A stretch of DNA of 19,438 nucleotides from CAYNDB01 sp964395915 (GTDB taxonomy: Bacteria > Nitrospinota_A > UBA7883 > JAJRTC01), in assembly GCA_964395915.1 (NCBI GenBank), contig CAYNDB010000038.1, positions 1 through 19,438 on the forward strand, in the 5' to 3' direction. Shown here piece by piece: positions 1-6,766 of the stretch. How positions within the stretch are numbered: the stretch's first letter is position 1; each line of letters begins with the position of its first letter. Position numbers and translations under genes: made by a program. The notes below the pieces were generated by a model, which saw only the letters and a program-made list of their open reading frames with translations, was not told where the DNA came from and did not search any database.

Positions 1-124
1 CCAGTGGGAGCTTGGCCGTAACCGTTGCGCGATCGAAGCTTCCAAACATGCTTCCGTCGGGTAACTCTACCAGGTAAAAACGAAAGTTTACAGATATAAC
101 ATATGTATTTACAAAGAGATACAC
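1..124 (-). CDS. Possible N-terminal fragment of an unidentified protein, cut by the window edge
   Basis: On the minus strand a frame is open from a TAA near 130 to the left edge. It reads YLFVNTYVISVNFRFYLVEL and continues through PDGSMFGSFDRATVTAKLPL. The composition looks protein-like, but the piece is only about 40 codons. The only starts in view are a GTG at 124 and an ATG at 49, and neither has a convincing ribosome binding site. If real, it is divergent from the flagellin and its promoter would overlap the flagellin promoter region. I do not recognise the family. Confidence 0.3.
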   Translation of the reverse strand, partial: MYLFVNTYVISVNFRFYLVELPDGSMFGSFDRATVTAKLPL

Positions 125-138
125 CGTCTTTTAAAGGA

Positions 139-168
139 TTGACAGACCGGTGACAAGAAGCTTAAAAT
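139..168 (+). promoter_or_regulatory. Sigma70-type promoter of the flagellin gene
   Basis: A perfect TTGACA (139-144) is followed after 18 bp by TAAAAT (163-168). This would start transcription near 175, about 25 nt before the flagellin ATG. No sigma28 (TAAA...GCCGATAA) or correctly spaced sigma54 (GG-N10-GC) element was found. Flagellin is usually a late gene read by sigma28, so a housekeeping-type promoter here is mildly unusual. Confidence 0.5.
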
Positions 169-200
169 ATAGATAGTTGTTTTAAGTGGAGGTTTTCGCA

Positions 201-1049
201 ATGGCTATAACTGGCGGTGGTTTTGGCAACGTTGGCAGACGAAATATTGGGATCGCAAACACCCGGCTTGGTGAAAACCTTTCAAAGCTGTCGTCCGGCA
301 GACGTATAGAAAAAGCGGCTGATGACGCTGCGGGACTGGCCATATCCCAGCAACTTATCGCAGATATCAAAGCTTCCGAGCAGGCCCAACGTAATATAAC
401 CGATGGCGCGGCTTTGACACGTGTCGCCGAAGGAGGGCTAAGCGAGATATCAAACCTGCTCTCCCGAGGAAGAGAGCTTTCCATCCAGGCCGCAAACGGC
501 ACACTAAACAACGAGCAACGAGCGACGCTGAATACTGAAATCACCTCTATAAAAGATGAAATAAACCGGATATCTGGAGTTTCGGAATTTAATGGGCAAA
601 AGTTGCTCGACGGGGATCTTGCTCCGGGATCAGCTAACCAGGTGGCCATCCAAGCCGGTATTCAAGGAACCAGCAACGACAGAATAAACATAAATGTCGT
701 CGAAAATTCCGATACTACGGCTCTTGGCGTAGATAGTGTGGATATCAGCACTCAGGCCGGCGCGCTTTCCGCTTTGTCCGCTTTTGATAGCGCAATAACA
801 CAGGTGACATCTAGCAGGGCGGATATAGGGGCGCTTCAAAACAGGTTTGACAATGCCGCAAACAATCTTTCAGTTACCAGAGAAAACCTGATTTCCGCAA
901 ACTCCACCATACGTGACCTAGACTACGCGGCGGAGACGTCTTCGGCTCAACGAAACCAGATACTCTCGCAGGCGGCGGTAAGCGTGTTGCGAAGTGGCCA
1001 GCAAAGCCAGTCCGGGATCATCGGGTCATTGCTGAATATACGCGGCTGA
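201..1049 (+). CDS. fliC: Flagellin, short D0/D1-only form
   Basis: Flagellin is the filament subunit exported through the flagellar type III apparatus and polymerised outside the cell. The 282-residue protein has the conserved N-terminal D0/D1 half (SKLSSGRRIEKAADDAAGLA, then the NNEQRATLNTEI and SEFNGQKLLDG regions). Its C-terminal half carries RDLDYAAETS, AAVSVLRSGQQ and an ending of GSLLNIRG. The variable D2/D3 region is almost absent, being reduced to roughly residues 145-200. I chose the ATG at 201 over the in-frame GTG at 186 because the Shine-Dalgarno TGGAGG at 187-192 sits 8 nt before it and the GTG overlaps that signal. It is followed by 18 bp and a convergent amidohydrolase gene. 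No other flagellar genes are in view, so it may be one of several flagellin copies. Confidence 0.95.
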   Translation: MAITGGGFGNVGRRNIGIANTRLGENLSKLSSGRRIEKAADDAAGLAISQQLIADIKASEQAQRNITDGAALTRVAEGGLSEISNLLSRGRELSIQAANGTLNNEQRATLNTEITSIKDEINRISGVSEFNGQKLLDGDLAPGSANQVAIQAGIQGTSNDRININVVENSDTTALGVDSVDISTQAGALSALSAFDSAITQVTSSRADIGALQNRFDNAANNLSVTRENLISANSTIRDLDYAAETSSAQRNQILSQAAVSVLRSGQQSQSGIIGSLLNIRG

Positions 1050-1057
1050 ACGCCGCG
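1041..1057 (+). terminator. Weak hairpin over the flagellin stop codon
   Basis: CGCGGC (1041-1046) and GCCGCG (1052-1057) form a 6-bp GC stem with a five-base loop that contains the TGA stop. A T-rich stretch (TTATTTTT) follows only 12-20 bases later. It is a marginal intrinsic terminator between converging genes. Confidence 0.3.
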
Positions 1058-1067
1058 AGGCTACGAC

Positions 1068-2234
1068 TTATTTTTCAGGCGCGGAATAAACGACCTCCCC
1101 GTTTATCAACGTCATGACGCAGACCGATCCAGGATCCACAGGGTGGCCGGTATAGACCGCTATATCGGCGTCCTTCCCTTTTGCCAGCGACCCTATTCTC
1201 TTTTCCAATCCAAGAGTTTTTGCGGGATTGATCGTAACCGCTTTTAAAACTTCATCCTGTGGGGCGCCATGATCTCGCACAAGCTTCATCGCCTCTTCGC
1301 GTAAATCTTGTATGGGGATAACAGGGTGGTCGGTTATCAGCGAAACATGGCAACCGGCGGCGATACATCTTGCGGCGTTATCACGCACGAGGTCTTTAAG
1401 CTCCAGCTTCGATCTGCCGGTTGACGATGGGCCGATATTCAGCGGTATTTTTTTGTCCGCCAGAATATCGGCGATCTTATACGCCTCCGTTCCATGCTCT
1501 ATGACAAGCTTCAGGTTGAACTCCTCGGCGACTCTCATTGCAGTTGCGATATCGTCCGCCCTGTGGGCATGCACCCTTGCGGGTAGTTTACGTTCTATAA
1601 CAGGTATAAGGGCCTCCATTTTAAGATCGCGCGGAGTCTCCTTTTTCTTTTTCTTTCTTTTGTCACGATAGTTGATCGCCGCAACGAGCGCTGTCCGCAA
1701 AACAGCGGCTATCCCCATCCGTGTCATAGGGGCCTTGTTGTTCCCCCCATACACTCGCTTAGGGTTCTCACCGGTCGCCATTTTCTGCCCGATATCCGGG
1801 GCAATCACCATTTCGTCCGCTAAACGCCCATAAGTTTTGGCCACGCAGATAGCCCCACCGATCACATTGGCCGAGCCGGGGGCGATCATCACCGAAGTTA
1901 TTCCGGCGGCCCTCGCCTCTTCAAAAGCCTTATCGGTCGGGTCAATGGAGTCTATCGCACGGACATGAGGAGTGACAGGGTCGATCATTTCGTTACCGTC
2001 CTCGCCAGGGCTCCCCGTCCCCTCGGCATATACCCCAAGGTGGGTGTGAGCGTCTATAAGACCAGGGGATACGACAAGACCTTTGACGTTGATTTTTTCA
2101 TATTTGGAACCGTCAAAAGGTTTCGATGGCCCCGCATATGCAACTTTCCCGTTTCGTACAAGCAGAAGACCGTCGTCCACAATACCTTTTGGCGTTATGA
2201 CCTGGCCGCCGATCAAAGCTTTATAGTTAGGCAT
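1068..2234 (-). CDS. Metal-dependent amidohydrolase (imidazolonepropionase/dihydroorotase-like)
   Basis: A 388-residue member of the amidohydrolase superfamily, which uses a TIM-barrel metal centre to hydrolyse amide or ring C-N bonds. Visible ligand motifs are DAHTH (His63, His65), VHAH (His222/His224), EHGTE (His247) and TDHP (Asp302). A small beta-sandwich is formed by residues 1-55 and the C-terminal strand set ending LINGEVVYS. The SLAKGKDADIAV motif near 349-360 is typical of the superfamily. A Lys-rich loop (residues about 190-205) precedes the second His pair. The start ATG has a modest AGGA about 11 nt upstream. It converges on the flagellin gene and diverges from the HAD gene, so it is likely monocistronic. 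The substrate cannot be told from sequence. The family assignment is firm, the exact reaction is not. Confidence 0.88.
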   Translation of the reverse strand: MPNYKALIGGQVITPKGIVDDGLLLVRNGKVAYAGPSKPFDGSKYEKINVKGLVVSPGLIDAHTHLGVYAEGTGSPGEDGNEMIDPVTPHVRAIDSIDPTDKAFEEARAAGITSVMIAPGSANVIGGAICVAKTYGRLADEMVIAPDIGQKMATGENPKRVYGGNNKAPMTRMGIAAVLRTALVAAINYRDKRKKKKKETPRDLKMEALIPVIERKLPARVHAHRADDIATAMRVAEEFNLKLVIEHGTEAYKIADILADKKIPLNIGPSSTGRSKLELKDLVRDNAARCIAAGCHVSLITDHPVIPIQDLREEAMKLVRDHGAPQDEVLKAVTINPAKTLGLEKRIGSLAKGKDADIAVYTGHPVDPGSVCVMTLINGEVVYSAPEK

Positions 2235-2333
2235 CAGAGAGCTATCCTGTAAATGAACGTAATTGAATTAAGAGGTCCCTTAAACATTCCGCTATTATAT
2301 ATGAAGCTGGTTAATTATTAATATGAACCTGAC

Positions 2334-2906
2334 ATGAAATTTCTCCCCATAATATTTCTTGCGTTTCGACACGGAAAAAAACTTGTCAAACCGTGTCGCG
2401 CTTCCATAAAAGTGGAGGATTTGACCGCTGAGAACATAAAGGGTCTTGGCGCGGAGGCTGTTATCCTGGATCACGACGGGGTGCTCGGCCCGAACTTCAG
2501 CGATATGCCGGACGAAACGGGCGCAAGGGTGATACGAGACATGGCCCGCCTGTTTTCGGGCAAGGTGTTTATCCTTTCCAACAGTATAAGAAAAAAGGCG
2601 GCGCGAGAAAAAGCGTATGCGGAGCGCTTTCCGGAAGTTATCTTCATCAAGGCAAAGCGCAAGCCGGACCCGGACGGGCTTTATATCGCAAGCAAGCTTT
2701 GCGGCGTTCCCGCCGACAGGATCGCGGTTATAGATGACGGAATGTTGACAGGCATATTGATGGCGGCAGCCTCCGGCGCAATACCTCTCTATGCCAAACG
2801 GCGAGAATTAAAAGAATCTTTGTTCGCCAAAGCCGTTCGCCTCATGACCACCCTGCCGCAAATCGTTATAGCGAATATATGTGTTTCTATACGGCGAATA
2901 TTTTAG
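2334..2906 (+). CDS. YqeG-like HAD-superfamily phosphatase
   Basis: A 190-residue HAD hydrolase. Motif I is LDHDGVL (nucleophile Asp46, acid/base Asp48), motif II is LSNS (81-84), motif III is the Lys of RKPDPDG (Lys110), and motif IV is IDDGMLTGI (Asp134, Asp135). The layout, with no large cap and a DGMLTGILMAA segment aligning with the GDQ-T-D region, fits the YqeG/phosphatidylglycerophosphatase group that dephosphorylates PGP to phosphatidylglycerol. The N-terminus is hydrophobic then basic (FLPIIFLAFRHGKKLVKP), as in YqeG proteins, and could touch the membrane. Motif I is DHDG rather than the usual DLDN, so the substrate is uncertain. No clear Shine-Dalgarno precedes the ATG. It is divergent from the amidohydrolase across about 100 bp. 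Confidence 0.78.
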   Translation: MKFLPIIFLAFRHGKKLVKPCRASIKVEDLTAENIKGLGAEAVILDHDGVLGPNFSDMPDETGARVIRDMARLFSGKVFILSNSIRKKAAREKAYAERFPEVIFIKAKRKPDPDGLYIASKLCGVPADRIAVIDDGMLTGILMAAASGAIPLYAKRRELKESLFAKAVRLMTTLPQIVIANICVSIRRIF

Positions 2907-2928
2907 GTTGTCATCCAGCGCAAACAAA

Positions 2929-3119
2929 TGTCATCCCGGCCTTTAGAGCCGGGATCCCGCCACCCTATTGTCATCGCGAGCGTTAGCATGGCGATCCCGA
3001 TGGAAGAAACAAGTCTATGTTTACCATAATACTCCCCACGAGGCCCCGGACCGAGTCCGGGGTGACATTTTGCTCCCCCCACGGGATTGCCGCGTCGCTT
3101 GCGCTCCTCGCAATGACAA
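2929..3119. repeat. Cluster of four palindromic intergenic repeats upstream of polA
   Basis: This is most of the 263-bp gap before polA. It holds four stem-loops: ATCCCGGC/GCCGGGAT (2933-2940 with 2948-2955), ATCGC/GCGAT (2973-2977 with 2991-2995), CCCCGGAC/GTCCGGGG (3044-3051 with 3055-3062) and ATTGC/GCAAT (3086-3090 with 3110-3114). The outer ends are TGTCAT and its complement ATGACA, and TGTCAT recurs before the second stem. The pattern is that of REP/RPE-like dispersed palindromes. An ORF that can be drawn across it has no protein-like composition. Confidence 0.75.
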
Positions 3120-3169
3120 TTTGAAGTGTTTTTCAGCGATCCACTACTTTCTTCTGCTAAAGTATCCTG

Positions 3170-5842
3170 ATGCCTACAAAGAAACCGACACTCTACTTAA
3201 TAGACGGAGCGGGATATTATTTCCGCGCCTATTTCGCCATACGGAGCCTTAGCAATTCCAGAGGATTGCCGACAAACGCAGTCTACGGTTTTGCGATGAT
3301 GCTGAAAAAAATACTTAAAGATCGCAATCCCGATTACGTCGTCATGACGCTCGACGCTAAGGAAAAAACGTTTCGCCATGAGATGTATGAGCCATACAAG
3401 GCCCACAGGCCGCAGATGCCGGAAGACCTTGCCTTGCAACTTCCATACATCGACAAGCTTATCGACGGGTTCAACCTCGCCACCATGCGGTTGCCCGGAT
3501 GGGAGGCGGACGATATCATCGGGACGATCGCGAAAAAAGCGGTGGAGAACGGCTTCGATGTGACCATTGTATCGTCGGATAAAGACCTGATGCAGCTTGT
3601 TGAGCCTGGTGTGAAAATTTTCGACTCTATGAAAGACAAGGAAATTGGCCCCGACGAGGTGGTCGAAAAATTCGGCGCGCCTCCGGATAAGGTTATAGAC
3701 GTGTTGGGGCTTATGGGAGACTCTTCCGACAATATACCCGGCGTGCCGGGTGTTGGGCCTAAAACGGCGCTTCAACTTGTAAATGAATATGGCGACATGG
3801 AAAAAGTTCTCGCGGCGGCGGACGGCATGAAGAAAAAAAAGCTACGCGAAAACCTTATCAAGTTTGCCGATCAGGCGCGATTATCAAAAAAGCTCGCCAC
3901 AGTCGCTCTCGATGTTCCTGTAAACTTCGCACCTGAAAGCTGGAAATATCTTGATCCAGACCCGGCCAAACTGCGAGAGCTTTTCACAGAGCTTGAGTTC
4001 CCCTCGTTGTTAAAAGAGCTTGAGCCGCAAAAGCCTAAATTACCACGCGATTATATAGCTGTCCTTGACGAAAAAACTTTTGGCGACATGGTAAAGGAAA
4101 TGCGTGAATCTGGTGGTTTTGCTTTCGACACGGAAACAACGTCGAAATATCCAATGTTGGCAAGGCTTGTCGGAATGAGCTTTTCATGCAAGGAAGGCAA
4201 AGCATACTATCTGCCATTGCGACACGGTTGCGAGGGCGACCCCTGCCAGCTACCAGAGTCTCTGGTATTGCCGGAGATAAAAAAGCTTTTGGAAGACCCC
4301 GCTATCAAGAAGTACGGACAGAATATAAAGTATGACGCGATAGTGATGTCACACGAAGGGATAACCATACACCCTATCGGCTTCGATACCATGATCGCGT
4401 CTTATCTCGCCAACCCATCCGGGCGGCACAACCTTTCCACTTTGGCTCTGGAACAGCTAGGGGAAACGATGATCGAGTTTTCCGACGTGTGCGGCTCCGG
4501 AGCAAAACAGATCACTTTCGACAAAGTCCCGATAAAAGAGGCGACCGATTACGCCGCCGAGGACGCCGATATCACATACCGGCTCGTCGATATCTTCCGT
4601 ACGAAAGTTGAAAGCGAAGGGCTTAAAGAGCTGATGGATCAGGTGGAGACACCTCTTATCGAAGTGTTGGCCAGGATAGAGCGGAACGGTGTGTTGGTGG
4701 ACAAGGATAAACTCGCGGAGCTCTCCATAACCATCGGCGACGATATAAAATGGCTGGAAGAAAATATATATAAGGAAGTTGGGACAGAGTTTAATATCAA
4801 CTCACCAAAACAACTTGGCGAGATATTGTTTGAAAACTTAAAATTGCCGGGCGGAAAGAAAACCAAAACGGGCTTTTCCACCGGTGTGGATGTATTGGAA
4901 GACCTTGCCGAATTTCATCCTGCGCCCAAGCTCGTTCTGGAATATCGCAAGCTCGCCAAGCTTAAAAACGGATATGTCGACGCATTGCCGAAGATGATTA
5001 ATCCCGATACCGGTCGCATACATACCTCTTTTAACCAGACTATAACCGCGACAGGACGTCTGTCTTCATCCGATCCAAACCTGCAGAACATCCCGATCCG
5101 CACAGAGCTTGGCCGCAAGATAAGGCGAACATTCATAGCGCCACCGGGCCACAAAATTGTTTCCGCGGACTATTCACAAATTGAGCTTCGTCTCCTTGCC
5201 CACTACTCCGGTGAAAAGGCTTTGCTGGATGCGTTTAATAACGGTGATGATATACACACCCTGACAGCGGCGGAGATTTTCAACGTCGTACCGCAGCTAG
5301 TGACGACCGACATGCGCCGTGTCGCTAAAACAGTCAACTTCGGTGTCATATACGGTCAAACAGCGTTTGGCCTGGCGCGAGGGCTCAAAATACCCCAAAG
5401 CGAGGCCCGCAAATATATCAACGGTTATTTCGAAAAATATCCTGGGATACGAGAGTATATAGATAGGGTTGTAAAGGACGCCAAGGATAAGGGTTATGTC
5501 ACAACCTTGCTTGGCCGCAAACGCCGCCTGCCGGATATAAAGTCGAAGAACAGACAGGCGCGCCAGTTCGCCGAACGCAACGCCGTAAACACGCCTATGC
5601 AAGGGAGCGCCGCCGACCTTATCAAAAAGGCGATGATAACCATTCACCACAGGCTTAAAGATGAAGGGTTTGCATCCAAGATGATCCTGCAGGTTCATGA
5701 TGAGCTTGTGTTCGAGACACCGGAAGCCGAGGTAGACCGGTTGATCGAGATGGTGAGACATGAGATGGAAAACGTGTGGAAGCTCGATGTCCCTTTGGTC
5801 GTGGACGTAAACGCCGCCGATAACTGGGAAGAGGCGCACTAG
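3170..5842 (+). CDS. polA: DNA polymerase I
   Basis: Full-length 890-residue Pol I, which removes RNA primers and fills gaps in replication and excision repair. The 5'-3' exonuclease domain spans about residues 1-290 (LIDGAGYYFRAYFA at the start; GDSSDNIPGVPGVGPKTA helix-hairpin-helix from about 183). The 3'-5' proofreading domain (about 295-480) keeps its metal residues in FAFDTETTS (Asp320, Glu322), so proofreading is probably active. The polymerase domain has motif A SADYSQIELR (Asp667), the O-helix RRVAKTVNFGVIYG (Lys720, Phe724, Tyr728) and motif C VHDELVFE (His843, Asp844, Glu845). The Phe at the Tyr/Phe switch is the common bacterial form. Two clusters of palindromic repeats flank the gene. 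The ATG has only a weak ribosome binding site, but the N-terminal motif fixes it. Confidence 0.98.
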   Translation: MPTKKPTLYLIDGAGYYFRAYFAIRSLSNSRGLPTNAVYGFAMMLKKILKDRNPDYVVMTLDAKEKTFRHEMYEPYKAHRPQMPEDLALQLPYIDKLIDGFNLATMRLPGWEADDIIGTIAKKAVENGFDVTIVSSDKDLMQLVEPGVKIFDSMKDKEIGPDEVVEKFGAPPDKVIDVLGLMGDSSDNIPGVPGVGPKTALQLVNEYGDMEKVLAAADGMKKKKLRENLIKFADQARLSKKLATVALDVPVNFAPESWKYLDPDPAKLRELFTELEFPSLLKELEPQKPKLPRDYIAVLDEKTFGDMVKEMRESGGFAFDTETTSKYPMLARLVGMSFSCKEGKAYYLPLRHGCEGDPCQLPESLVLPEIKKLLEDPAIKKYGQNIKYDAIVMSHEGITIHPIGFDTMIASYLANPSGRHNLSTLALEQLGETMIEFSDVCGSGAKQITFDKVPIKEATDYAAEDADITYRLVDIFRTKVESEGLKELMDQVETPLIEVLARIERNGVLVDKDKLAELSITIGDDIKWLEENIYKEVGTEFNINSPKQLGEILFENLKLPGGKKTKTGFSTGVDVLEDLAEFHPAPKLVLEYRKLAKLKNGYVDALPKMINPDTGRIHTSFNQTITATGRLSSSDPNLQNIPIRTELGRKIRRTFIAPPGHKIVSADYSQIELRLLAHYSGEKALLDAFNNGDDIHTLTAAEIFNVVPQLVTTDMRRVAKTVNFGVIYGQTAFGLARGLKIPQSEARKYINGYFEKYPGIREYIDRVVKDAKDKGYVTTLLGRKRRLPDIKSKNRQARQFAERNAVNTPMQGSAADLIKKAMITIHHRLKDEGFASKMILQVHDELVFETPEAEVDRLIEMVRHEMENVWKLDVPLVVDVNAADNWEEAH

Positions 5843-5911
5843 CGCTACGCTGTCATGGCGAAAGAGGTGGCGCGGCGACGCCAAGTCAACAACTCTTTTA
5901 CTTTATACAAA

Positions 5912-6001
5912 TGTCATCCCGCACCTGATGCGGGATCTCGTCGTTGTGAATTGCCGCCCTCACTTTTCCATCGAGATGCCGGATCGGGTCCGGCATGACA
6001 A
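5912..6001. repeat. Palindromic intergenic repeat downstream of polA
   Basis: Two stem-loops, ATCCCGC/GCGGGAT (5916-5922 with 5930-5936) and ATGCCGGA/TCCGGCAT (5976-5983 with 5989-5996), are bounded by TGTCAT at 5912 and ATGACA at 5995. This is the same architecture as the cluster before polA with different stem sequences. The two sites belong to one dispersed family. Confidence 0.72.
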
Positions 6002-6102
6002 CGGTCTAAGTGGTGGAAAACAATTAACTTTCAAAAAAAAGCGTGACATTGGGTCGTGGTTTTCATATAATTCGTACCTTTTTTGAAGGGATTAGGGAAA
6101 AG

Positions 6103-6264
6103 ATGATGACCATAATATCTATAGAGGAGCCAAAAACCTGTTTTCATTGCGGCGGACTGCTGATATCCGCTAGTGATGAGATATCCTGTTTGATGTGCGG
6201 CCGCCTTTCAACACATATATGTAACGACTGTCAGGACTTGAATCGGGAGCAGGACAACGAATAG
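6103..6264 (+). CDS. Small three-CxxC zinc-ribbon-like protein
   Basis: A 53-residue protein with six cysteines in three CxxC pairs: CFHC (13/16), CLMC (29/32) and CNDC (40/43). Two pairs are followed by Gly-Gly or Gly-Arg as in zinc knuckles (CFHCGG, CLMCGR). The tail is acidic. Four of the cysteines could form one zinc ribbon and the third pair could complete a second site with the preceding His38. I place the start at the paired ATGs (6103 or 6106) because AGGGA at 6094-6098 lies 4 or 7 nt upstream. The frame opens further to 6043 but that extension has no ribosome binding site. It lies between the polA repeats and a tRNA gene. I do not recognise a named family, and no function should be assumed beyond probable metal binding. 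Confidence 0.65.
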   Translation: MMTIISIEEPKTCFHCGGLLISASDEISCLMCGRLSTHICNDCQDLNREQDNE

Positions 6265-6305
6265 ATGGCTCTGACCGGCCTTCTATATATAGATAACATA
6301 TGAAG

Positions 6306-6339
6306 TGACATTCCTTGTCAGGATATGTATCATCATATC
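6306..6339. repeat. Two inverted repeats just upstream of tRNA-Val
   Basis: TGACA-N5-TGTCA (6306-6320) and GATATG-N6-CATATC (6322-6339) lie back to back in the 83 bp between the zinc-ribbon gene and the tRNA. They sit where the tRNA promoter should be. No T-tract follows, so neither is an intrinsic terminator. They could be protein-binding sites or chance. Confidence 0.4.
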
Positions 6340-6347
6340 AATTTAGC

Positions 6348-6422
6348 GGGCGGTTAACTCAGCGGGAGAGTGCCACCTTCACACGGTGGAAGCCACTGGT
6401 TCGAACCCAGTACCGCCCACCA
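6348..6422 (+). tRNA. tRNA-Val (anticodon CAC)
   Basis: A complete cloverleaf can be folded by eye. Acceptor stem GGGCGGT pairs with ACCGCCC, and the discriminator A and encoded CCA end at 6422. The D arm is ACTC...GAGT, the anticodon stem CCACC/GGTGG encloses TTCACAC (anticodon CAC, reading GTG valine codons), and the T arm is ACTGG TTCGAAC CCAGT. CCA is encoded in the genome. It stands alone with no neighbouring tRNA. No clear terminator follows. Confidence 0.96.
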
Positions 6423-6598
6423 TTTTACGTTTCAAAACTCACATTTCCACCCCGATCTCCTCTCCAGCGCCTGCTACTTGCGCCGATTTTTCCCGCTCGA
6501 TTTTATAAATACACATCATGTGTAAAACCCGCTAATAATATGTCTTAAAAGAGGCGCAAAGGCTTATTATTTTGGTCGTGAAAATCGCAAAAATGAGG

Positions 6599-6604
6599 TA
6601 TAAT
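6599..6604 (+). promoter_or_regulatory. Candidate -10 element of the chemoreceptor gene
   Basis: A perfect TATAAT lies 163 bp before the chemoreceptor ATG. There is no recognisable -35 at 16-18 bp (the sequence there is TCGTGA), so it may need an activator. From 6423 to this point I see no gene, only an ACACA-TCA-TGTGT inverted repeat at 6511-6523. Transcription from here would give a leader of about 155 nt. Confidence 0.4.
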
Positions 6605-6671
6605 TCTAGATAGTAAATTAGTTAAAATCTGTTGTGGTATCAGTATGTTTGGTGGTTCAAGTCAGCCTGCT

Positions 6672-6739
6672 CCAACGTTCATTGTTGGTGTCCAAAAAAT
6701 GGGATGTCCTCCCATCAAACCTTGGGATAAATCCCATTT
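6672..6739 (+). promoter_or_regulatory. Structured, possibly bistable 5' leader of the chemoreceptor mRNA
   Basis: A first hairpin, CCAAC/GTTGG, occupies 6672-6688. Downstream the RNA can fold in two exclusive ways. One has two local hairpins: ATGGGA/TCCCAT (6699-6704 with 6710-6715) and TGGGAT/ATCCCA (6723-6728 with 6731-6736). The other has a 9-bp outer helix AAATGGGAT/ATCCCATTT (6697-6705 with 6731-6739) enclosing TCCCA/TGGGA (6710-6714 with 6723-6727). The ribosome binding site AAGGAG starts at 6751, 12 nt after the last stem. It matches no riboswitch class that I recognise. Confidence 0.45.
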
Positions 6740-6766
6740 CGACAATCTGAAAGGAGTCCTCAGAAA

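Noticed and set aside
13..32. A sigma54-like GG...GC box upstream of flagellin
   Set aside because: The GG to GC distance is 11 bases instead of 10 and it lies nearly 170 bp before the gene.
186..200. GTG start five codons upstream of the flagellin ATG
   Set aside because: It overlaps the Shine-Dalgarno sequence, and flagellins begin with MAI-type N-termini at the ATG.
1619..1668. Lys-rich run in the amidohydrolase suggesting a frameshift or insertion
   Set aside because: Related amidohydrolases, as I recall them, also carry a charged, variable loop before the HAH motif, and the frame stays open on both sides.
2929..3119. CRISPR array
   Set aside because: The stems differ from one another and there is no regular repeat-spacer spacing or cas gene.
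2968..3252. A 94-codon + strand frame before polA
   Set aside because: It runs through palindromic repeats and into the polA start in another frame.
3197..3775. A 192-codon minus-strand frame inside polA, and a similar 195-codon one at 5297-5884
   Set aside because: Both are shadows of conserved polA coding sequence. Their His/Arg-rich translations do not resemble any protein family.
6315..6548. A 77-codon + strand frame
   Set aside because: It covers the tRNA-Val gene and non-coding sequence after it.
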